Positions 34,115 through 40,111 of a stretch of DNA of 40,111 nucleotides are shown in pieces. How positions within the stretch are numbered: the first letter of the stretch is position 1; every line of letters starts with the position of its first letter. Source of the DNA: an uncultured Verrucomicrobiota bacterium (GTDB taxonomy: Bacteria; Verrucomicrobiota; Verrucomicrobiae; Verrucomicrobiales; DEV007); contig CACJBM010000010.1 in the NCBI GenBank assembly GCA_902591645.1, forward strand, positions 1 to 40,111, read 5' to 3'. The notes under the pieces were generated by a model. That model was not told where the DNA came from. It ran no database searches and saw only the letters and a program-made list of their open reading frames with translations. Made by a program: the position numbers and the translations under genes.

Positions 34115-35040
34115 TGGCCACAAATCACAGACTGCTAAAAATTAAGGAACTGCACCAAAACAGATCCAAATCGCTGTTTCTCAGAATCAGCTTAGGAATC
34201 TTGATGGTCTCATTGGCTTGGGCATGGTCAGCAGGGAGTCTTCATGAATCATTGGTCACCAAAGAGAAGCGGAGCGAAAACTTAGAAAAATTCATAGGAA
34301 AAATAATTCCTGACCCCACTCGGGAAACAGGCCAGTGGATAGACTCTATGCCATGGATAACTGATCTATTGACGGAGGGGCAAGGAATGAAAGCCACTGG
34401 AATCACTTTCGGCCTTGCAACCGTAGCAATTACAATATCAGGATTTTTTGCCTTACTACTCTTGCCTCTTTCTGCAAGAAATTTTGGAAATCAAAGACCA
34501 CTCGGAATTAATCAGGGTAGCAATATACTCAAGTCTTTGTACTGGTTAGCCATTAATAAGTTTTCTCGAATCTTATTTTTATTTACTCGGAGCCTGCCTG
34601 AATATGTTCTCGGATTTCTCCTTATCTCAATTCTTGGTCCCGACCCTTGGGTTCTTGTTTTAGCTCTGGCAATACATAATTTCGGTATCCTCGGAAGGCT
34701 AGGTTCGGAACTGGTTGAAAATAATGCTAATGAATCAGCTCGAATTATGCTGGCGCAGGGAGGAGGACGTTACAGTTCTTTCTTATCAACAATACTTCCT
34801 GATGCATTTAATCGTATGCTGGTCTACTTCTTTTATAGATGGGAAACTTGTATCCGTGAATCTACGGTCCTAGGAATGCTGGGTGTTATTTCACTAGGTT
34901 ATCTGATTAATGACGCAAAGGCGGGGAGAGACTTTGATAGGATGCTTGCATTTATACTATTGGGTGCACTCATCGTGATGGCCGGAGACATCATATCAAC
35001 ATTGGTCCGTCGCAAGCTTCGCATCACCAGATCCACATAA
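34114..35040 (+). CDS. phnE: Phosphonate-type ABC transporter permease (second copy)
   Basis: About 308 residues; the second PhnE-like permease of the pair, a known arrangement giving a heterodimeric channel. The frame is open from 34018, but the ATG at 34114, sharing a base with the stop of the first copy (TAATG), is the natural start and avoids a 97-base overlap. TM segments include LFLRISLGILMVSLAWAWS, ITFGLATVAITISGFFALL and VLGFLLISILGPDPWVLVL. The coupling loop is ENNANESARIMLAQGGG. It is the last gene of the operon; no phn C-P lyase, phosphonatase or ptx gene follows, so processing genes must be elsewhere. Confidence 0.9.
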   Translation: MATNHRLLKIKELHQNRSKSLFLRISLGILMVSLAWAWSAGSLHESLVTKEKRSENLEKFIGKIIPDPTRETGQWIDSMPWITDLLTEGQGMKATGITFGLATVAITISGFFALLLLPLSARNFGNQRPLGINQGSNILKSLYWLAINKFSRILFLFTRSLPEYVLGFLLISILGPDPWVLVLALAIHNFGILGRLGSELVENNANESARIMLAQGGGRYSSFLSTILPDAFNRMLVYFFYRWETCIRESTVLGMLGVISLGYLINDAKAGRDFDRMLAFILLGALIVMAGDIISTLVRRKLRITRST

Positions 35041-35188
35041 TTAGTCATTTTACTTCAAGTTACTTATTTATTTATAAGGAAAATTGGTTAAGGCCCTGTT
35101 ATTATAAATATAGTTAATGTAGAAATTGCAGAAACAGCACTATAGGATTAGCTTAACGGCCCCAGAAAACGATCCATCCTCAAATACC

Positions 35189-37552
35189 ATGAAACAATCT
35201 ATCTATCTATTCATTGGCATAACATTGTACTTCTCCAAGCTATGTATTGGCCAATTACCCTCCTATGAAGATGATCCTTTTCGCCAAATTCATGAATTGC
35301 TACCTACTCCGAATGAATCACGGTTAGCCTCTGGAGCACCTGGTCCTAATTACTGGCAACAAAAAGTGGACTACGACATCAAGGTTTCACTGGATGACAA
35401 AAAACAACAATTAAAAGGATTCGAAACTATCTCTTACAAAAACAACTCACCCCATTCCTTAAAATATCTCTGGTTACAACTTGATCAGAACCGATTCGCG
35501 CCCGAATCAGATGAAGCATTGACTCAGGAAGCTCCTAATCTTGATGGAATAAGTTTCAATGGGTTAAGGTCTCAACTATATCGTCAGTCTTTTGATGGAG
35601 GGTACAAAATCAAAAAGGTAATGGACAGTAAAGGAAATCCGTTAAAGACCCAAACAGTTGGAACGATGATGAGAATTGACCTCCAAAAACCACTCGATCC
35701 AAAATCAAAATTTATTTTCAGCGTTGAGTGGGAACATAATATTATCGATGCCGATCTTAACCGGGCACGCGGAGGTTATGAATTTTTCAAAAAGGACAAA
35801 AACTATATCTACGAACTGGCACAATGGTTCCCGAGAATGGCCTCCTATACAGATTATACGGGGTGGCAGCACAAACAGTTTCTAGGCAGAGGAGAATTCA
35901 CACTCGAATTTGGTGATTATAAAGTAGAGATAACTGCCCCTTCTGACCACATTGTTGCTGCGACCGGTGAACTACAAAATGCCCAACAAATACTAACCGA
36001 GGAGCAAAATAAGCGTTGGAAAAATGCTATAAAAACGGGAGAAACCACTTTTATTGTCAATCCTGAAGAAGCAAAAAAGACTCAGGAAAATAAGAACAAA
36101 TCAAAGAATACTAAGACCTGGGTTTTCAAAGCTGAAAATGTCAGAGACTTCGCCTGGGCATCTTCTAGGAAATTTATTTGGGATGCAAAGTATCATGAAT
36201 TTGCACCAGGAAAGCGCGCATGGGCAATGTCCTTCTATCCCAACGAAGCTGAACCTCTCTGGAGTAAGTATTCAACGGCATCCATAACCCACACGCTTGA
36301 TATCTATTCAAAATTTACTTTTGACTATCCATACCCTGTAGCCATTAGCGTGAACGGACCAGTCTTTGGTATGGAATATCCAATGATTTGTTTTAACGGA
36401 CCAAGACCAGAAGAAGACGGCACCTATTCGGAAGGTACCAAGAATGCTCTTATAGGAGTTGTAATCCATGAAGTAGGTCATAATTGGTTCCCCATGATCG
36501 TCAATTCTGATGAGAGACAATGGACATGGATGGATGAGGGTCTTAATACATTTCTTCAATTTCTAGCCCAAGCAGAATGGCAACAAAAATGGTCATCAGG
36601 AAGGGGCAAACCCAAAAGTATTACCAGCTATATGTCGAGCAGCACACAAAGGCCCATAATGACAAATTCAGAATCAATACATCAGTTTGGTAATAATGCC
36701 TATAGCAAACCCGCCGCTGCATTAAATGTGTTAAGAGAAACTGTAATCGGACGTGAATTATTTGACTTTGCTTTTAAAGAATACTCTACACGCTGGATGT
36801 TCAAAAGGCCAGAACCTGCTGACTTTTTCCGAAGTATGGAAGATGCTTCAGGCGTGGACCTGGATTGGTTTTGGCGAGGATGGTTCTACACTACAAAGAA
36901 CGTTGACGTAGCCATGAAGTCTTTGCGCCTGTATCAAATTGACACAAAAGATCCAGACATTGAAAAGCCACTCAAAAAAGAAAAAAGAGAAGAAATTGAT
37001 GCGAAAGATCTGATTGATTCAAGAAATGAGCCATTACCAAAATTAGTAGAAAAGAACCGAGAGCTTCTTGATTTTTATAATAAATTTGATCCACTCGATG
37101 TGACTGAAAGTGATCGCAGAGAATACAATCAATTTTTAAAAAGCCTTGAGCCAGAAGAGCTGAAATTATTGTCCCTTAGAAGAAAATTCTATGTGATTGA
37201 AATTGAAAATATTGGAGGTCTTGTATCTCCCGTCATTCTTGATATCACATATGCGGATGGAAAAAGGGGAACGGTGAGAATACCGGCTGAAATTTGGAAG
37301 AGAAACACTAAAACAGTAAAGAAATTAGTCGTAGCCAAAAAAGAAATTACTCAAATTGAAATCGACCCAATGCTAGAGACTGCCGACACGGATAGAAATA
37401 ATAATTATTGGCCTCCTCGCCCGATAGAATCTCGGTTCCAATTACAAAAAAGGAAAAAAGAGAAAAATCCAATGCAAAAAGCTAAGGAGGAAGAGGACCG
37501 TTCCAAAGAACAAAAAAATGAAAAGAAAAAGAAAAGTTCTGGAAAGGACTAA
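35189..37552 (+). CDS. Secreted M1-family zinc metallopeptidase
   Basis: About 787 residues from the ATG at 35189, whose product begins with a signal peptide (MKQSIYLFIGITLYFSKLCIG). A TTG at 35126 would add 21 residues in front of it and is unlikely. The M1 zinc site is HEVGHNW at 427-433 with the third ligand Glu450 in WTWMDEGLN. The substrate motif is GMEYPM in place of GAMEN. A beta-domain precedes (VDYDIKVSLDDKKQQLKGFETISY). The tail (after about 610) is highly charged and ends in a Lys/Glu-rich stretch of about 40 residues, probably disordered. It is probably a periplasmic or cell-surface aminopeptidase-like enzyme. A DUF6702 gene overlaps its end by 35 bases. Confidence 0.9.
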   Translation: MKQSIYLFIGITLYFSKLCIGQLPSYEDDPFRQIHELLPTPNESRLASGAPGPNYWQQKVDYDIKVSLDDKKQQLKGFETISYKNNSPHSLKYLWLQLDQNRFAPESDEALTQEAPNLDGISFNGLRSQLYRQSFDGGYKIKKVMDSKGNPLKTQTVGTMMRIDLQKPLDPKSKFIFSVEWEHNIIDADLNRARGGYEFFKKDKNYIYELAQWFPRMASYTDYTGWQHKQFLGRGEFTLEFGDYKVEITAPSDHIVAATGELQNAQQILTEEQNKRWKNAIKTGETTFIVNPEEAKKTQENKNKSKNTKTWVFKAENVRDFAWASSRKFIWDAKYHEFAPGKRAWAMSFYPNEAEPLWSKYSTASITHTLDIYSKFTFDYPYPVAISVNGPVFGMEYPMICFNGPRPEEDGTYSEGTKNALIGVVIHEVGHNWFPMIVNSDERQWTWMDEGLNTFLQFLAQAEWQQKWSSGRGKPKSITSYMSSSTQRPIMTNSESIHQFGNNAYSKPAAALNVLRETVIGRELFDFAFKEYSTRWMFKRPEPADFFRSMEDASGVDLDWFWRGWFYTTKNVDVAMKSLRLYQIDTKDPDIEKPLKKEKREEIDAKDLIDSRNEPLPKLVEKNRELLDFYNKFDPLDVTESDRREYNQFLKSLEPEELKLLSLRRKFYVIEIENIGGLVSPVILDITYADGKRGTVRIPAEIWKRNTKTVKKLVVAKKEITQIEIDPMLETADTDRNNNYWPPRPIESRFQLQKRKKEKNPMQKAKEEEDRSKEQKNEKKKKSSGKD

Positions 37553-38063
37553 TCGTAAACTATTTTCGTTTACTTTTTTTATTTGCTTCTTGGCATATTT
37601 TATTATTCCTGCGGGAGCTCATCCGGTACACGCCACATTTGCAGAAGCAGTTTGGAACCCCAAAACATACTCCATTGAAATCGCTCTTAGGGTAAGAGTT
37701 GTTGATTTAGAATCTGCATTGTCTCAAGGCATCAAAAAACAAATAGACATTGAAAATACCGAAGGCATTGAAAAAAATATCTGCTCTTACTTAAATAATA
37801 ATTTTTATATTATCCTGCCAACAGGAAAGAAACTTGTCCCAAAATGGTCAGATAAGGAAGTGGGCATTACTAATGCTTGGCTCTATTTCGAATTTATTCT
37901 GGATTCGAAAACCAAACCGAACCAATGCAAAATACAAAATTCAATTTTCTTCGATGATCTTGAGGGTCAAAAGAATGTGATCGAATACAGAGAAGGCAAA
38001 AATAAAGAAATCTTCTCTTTTAAACAGGACACAAAAATAAGACCTCTAATATTAGAACAATGA
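37518..38063 (+). CDS. Secreted DUF6702-type protein
   Basis: A 181-residue exported protein. A basic N-terminus (MKRKRKVLERTNRK) precedes the hydrophobic core LFSFTFFICFLAYFIIPAGA, and the mature domain starts with HPVHATFAEAVWNPKTYSIEIALRVRVVDLESAL. This start matches what I recall of the DUF6702 family ('HPfhvSvteieyN...slei..rlf.dDle.AL'), often placed after M1 peptidases in Bacteroidetes. Function unknown. It overlaps the M1 gene by 35 bases, which makes coupling likely. It ends immediately before the oppositely oriented ABC exporter (zero gap). No other start removes the overlap without cutting the signal peptide. Confidence 0.75.
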   Translation: MKRKRKVLERTNRKLFSFTFFICFLAYFIIPAGAHPVHATFAEAVWNPKTYSIEIALRVRVVDLESALSQGIKKQIDIENTEGIEKNICSYLNNNFYIILPTGKKLVPKWSDKEVGITNAWLYFEFILDSKTKPNQCKIQNSIFFDDLEGQKNVIEYREGKNKEIFSFKQDTKIRPLILEQ

Positions 38064-39800
38064 TTAAAGAGATTCTTCGCTCTCGTCCAAAAAACTAGTC
38101 TTACAGAGGTCTGCATAGAGGCCTGATTGGGACAAAAGGTCTTGATGATTTCCACTTTCAATGACTTCACCGTCTTTAAGGACGTAAATTCGGTCAGCTC
38201 CACGGACTGTGCTTAAGCGGTGGGCTATAACAAAGCTAGTCCTGTTCTGCATCAGTCTTTCAAGAGCTTCCTGGATCAACCTTTCGGTTTCAGTGTCAAC
38301 ACTTGCCGTTGCCTCATCCAAAAGAAGAATCGGAGGATTTCGCAGTAAGGACCGAGCCACACTAACTCTCTGTTTCTCACCTACACTGAGTTTTACTCCA
38401 CGTTCACCTACCTGAGTGTCTAATCCTTGAGGTAATTGCATAACAAAATCAGAAGCATTTGCAATCTCTAGAGATTTCCACATCTCCTCATCAGTTGCAT
38501 CCCTGTTCGCAATAAGTAAATTTTCTCTTATGGTCCCATTGAAAAGAAAACTTTCTTGGGTCACGTAGCCGATTGCATTGCGAAGAGATCTTTTTTTAAT
38601 GGAATTAACTGCGACTCCATCCACTAGAATCTCCCCCCCATCATATTCATAAAATCGTGTCAGCAAATTGATTAAGGTCGTTTTGCCCGCTCCTGTTGGT
38701 CCCACCAAAGCTATTGTCTGTCCAGGCTCGGCCTCTAAATTTACTCCATTGATAGTAGATAATTCTTCACCATAACTGAAGGACACGTCTCGATACTCTA
38801 CATGACCTTTTACTGGGTCATGTAGTTCCTGACCCGATTCAAGACCAGGCTCCTCTTCCGAATCTAATATTTCAAATACCCTCTCTCCTGCTGCTCGACC
38901 TGACTGCAACATTTGATTGAGTTGATGTAACCGGCCAATAGGCTCATAAAATAGTGTCAAATAGAGTAAGAATGCTGTTATCTCTCCAGGAGTCATTTGG
39001 TCATCAATAGCAAGCTTTCCTCCGAATCCCATTACCAAAATAAAACCAATTCCGCCAAAAAAACTCATAGTTGGGTTATATATTGCCCAAGCAAACATTG
39101 TGCGAAGAGTAGCTTTACGGACCTTATCACTAGCAGCATTAAACCTTTGATGCTCTTCCTTTTCCATAGTGTAAGCCTTGATCTGGCGGATGCCGGAAAT
39201 GTTATCATGAAGCAAAGCGTTCATTTCCGATGTAGCCTGGCGAACAGTTCTGTACCGATCTCTTGTACTAGTATAAATAATCGCACCAATAAACAATAGT
39301 GGCACTGGAGCCAATGCCCAAAAGGCCAGAGTAGGATTGATCCAAAACATTACAATCCCTACAGCTATTATTTGCAACAAAGCGACGAGTCCTTGTTCAA
39401 TTCCATCAATGAGTACCCTTTCCATGGCTGTCACATCTTCAGCCACACGAGTCATTATATCTCCAGTCGGTCGATTATCGAACCAGCGTAAGGGTAGCCT
39501 TTGCAGTGTCTGATAAAGGTCACTTCTGATATCAAAAATTATTTTCTGCTCAAAAGTATTATTTAACATAATACGTAACGAATTAAGTAAATCCCTTCCA
39601 AAATAAGCAAGGCATGCCAAAAGAGTATATTTAACTAACAAATCAGCGCTTTTTTCCGGAACAGCCACATCGAGAACTAACCGAGCCACATTAGGAAAAA
39701 CAATCGCTAGTAAAGTTCCCACAATGGCACAAATGAGCTGCAAAGAACCAAGCTTTGGATAGCGCTTAAGATAGGAAAAAACGCGTAAAATTGTTTTCAT
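38064..39800 (-). CDS. MsbA-like ABC exporter (fused permease and ATPase)
   Basis: A 578-residue half-transporter that works as a homodimer. Six TM helices fill about residues 15-310 (LGSLQLICAIVGTLLAIVFP, LVALLQIIAVGIVMFW). The ATPase domain follows: Walker A VGPTGAGKTTLINLL, Q-loop YVTQESFLFNGTIRENL, signature LSVGEKQRVSVARSLLRNP (LSVGE instead of LSGGQ), Walker B ILLLDEATASVD and H-loop FVIAHRLSTV. It is closest in pattern to lipid A/multidrug exporters (MsbA, BmrA, Sav1866). Given lpxA and lptD in the window, lipid A flipping is likely, but multidrug export is an alternative. Confidence 0.88.
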   Translation of the reverse strand: MKTILRVFSYLKRYPKLGSLQLICAIVGTLLAIVFPNVARLVLDVAVPEKSADLLVKYTLLACLAYFGRDLLNSLRIMLNNTFEQKIIFDIRSDLYQTLQRLPLRWFDNRPTGDIMTRVAEDVTAMERVLIDGIEQGLVALLQIIAVGIVMFWINPTLAFWALAPVPLLFIGAIIYTSTRDRYRTVRQATSEMNALLHDNISGIRQIKAYTMEKEEHQRFNAASDKVRKATLRTMFAWAIYNPTMSFFGGIGFILVMGFGGKLAIDDQMTPGEITAFLLYLTLFYEPIGRLHQLNQMLQSGRAAGERVFEILDSEEEPGLESGQELHDPVKGHVEYRDVSFSYGEELSTINGVNLEAEPGQTIALVGPTGAGKTTLINLLTRFYEYDGGEILVDGVAVNSIKKRSLRNAIGYVTQESFLFNGTIRENLLIANRDATDEEMWKSLEIANASDFVMQLPQGLDTQVGERGVKLSVGEKQRVSVARSLLRNPPILLLDEATASVDTETERLIQEALERLMQNRTSFVIAHRLSTVRGADRIYVLKDGEVIESGNHQDLLSQSGLYADLCKTSFLDESEESL

Positions 39801-39917
39801 TTGAGGAAAATCATAACCAAAGGAAATTTAGTCAAAGTGTATCTGGGTCATCTCTAAAAATTTATCTAATAAAGAAAGCATTGGAATACTTACAGCATAG
39901 AGTCAAATTTCACTGTT
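39801..39917. promoter_or_regulatory. Divergent intergenic region at the right edge
   Basis: A gap between the ABC exporter (minus) and a possible gene on the plus strand. No clear promoter boxes or hairpins were seen. Confidence 0.25.
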
Positions 39918-40111
39918 GTGTCTAATCGTAATGTTTTTGTCAGACCAGAGAATAGCTTCTGGTACGCTCGTGGCAAATTGATACGCTTTATTATTCTGCT
40001 GTCCACCCTTTGCAGCATATCCTTCCTACACTTCTGGCAAAAACCATGGGAATTGGATGCCCATCAAAGTAATGAGTTATATTCTCTGGACAATGATATA
40101 ATTATCGGTCT
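39918..40111 (+). CDS. Possible membrane protein, 3' end cut off by the window
   Basis: A GTG at 39918 opens a frame that stays open to the window edge (64 codons). It reads FVRPENSFWYARGKLIRF, then a hydrophobic segment IILLSTLCSISFLHFW, then HQSNELYSLDNDIIIG. The positive residues before the hydrophobic stretch suit an inner-membrane anchor. There is a stop at 39870-39872 in frame and no ATG after it, so GTG is the only normal start. I do not recognise the family. It might be a chance frame. Confidence 0.4.
   Translation, partial: MSNRNVFVRPENSFWYARGKLIRFIILLSTLCSISFLHFWQKPWELDAHQSNELYSLDNDIIIG

Noticed and set aside
35126..35188. TTG start for the M1 peptidase
   Set aside because: Would put 21 polar residues before a clear signal peptide.
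1..40111. Mobile element, prophage, rRNA or biosynthetic gene cluster
   Set aside because: No transposase, integrase, phage structural gene, rRNA-like stretch, NRPS/PKS or terminal repeats were seen.

Overview
The window suggests a Gram-negative, AT-rich (by eye about 40% GC) member of the Planctomycetes-Verrucomicrobia-Chlamydiae group, most likely a marine verrucomicrobium. This is an inference. The support is a PSD1/planctomycete-cytochrome protein next to a DUF1501 protein, a DUF6807 (PmoA-like) protein, a DUF5703-type glycosidase and secreted proteins ending in a '(S)TDLxxW ... FFRL' module, together with true outer-membrane genes (lpxA, lptD, a TonB-dependent receptor) and a Bacteroidetes-like topoisomerase IV subunit A. 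There is no sign of a phage, insertion sequence, CRISPR array or rRNA.

Layout. 1-1510 (minus): a truncated family-2 glycosyltransferase, a lipid kinase and a small conserved protein. 1640-7475 (plus): envelope and housekeeping genes, namely a polyprenyl diphosphate synthase, lpxA, lptD, rsmB and a tiny membrane protein too short for usual gene calls. 7546-20799: an accessory region of exported proteins. It holds a DUF6807 protein, a TonB-dependent receptor, an AA10 lytic polysaccharide monooxygenase with a CBM2 domain, a large discoidin/DUF5703/TIM-barrel protein, a PSD1 cytochrome protein with a DUF1501 partner, and an esterase coupled to a small secreted protein. 20858-25754: core genes, namely tRNA-Arg(ACG), an M28 lipoprotein peptidase overlapping parB, an N-terminally extended IF-1, avtA behind a possible 12-residue leader ORF, and mtnP. 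25862-30168: a secreted subtilisin-like protease facing parC. 30363-35040: a medium-chain oxidoreductase and a phnD-phnC-phnE-phnE importer preceded by an unusual inverted-plus-tandem repeat. 35189-39800: a secreted M1 metallopeptidase with a DUF6702 partner, facing an MsbA-like ABC exporter. A partial gene may start at the right edge.

How the genes work together. Several genes build and service the outer membrane (lipid A acylation, LPS insertion, lipid/LPS export, isoprenoid chains). The accessory block looks like a polysaccharide-attack locus: an oxidative enzyme, a candidate glycosidase, an esterase, haem-binding proteins and an outer-membrane importer, though no substrate can be proven. 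The phn importer suggests scavenging of phosphonate, phosphite or phosphate.

The most promising unexplained items are the one-inverted/four-direct repeat before phnD, the LPMO-centred locus, the C-terminal module shared by the LPMO and the protease, the possible avtA leader peptide, and the basic N-terminal extensions on IF-1 and ParC.
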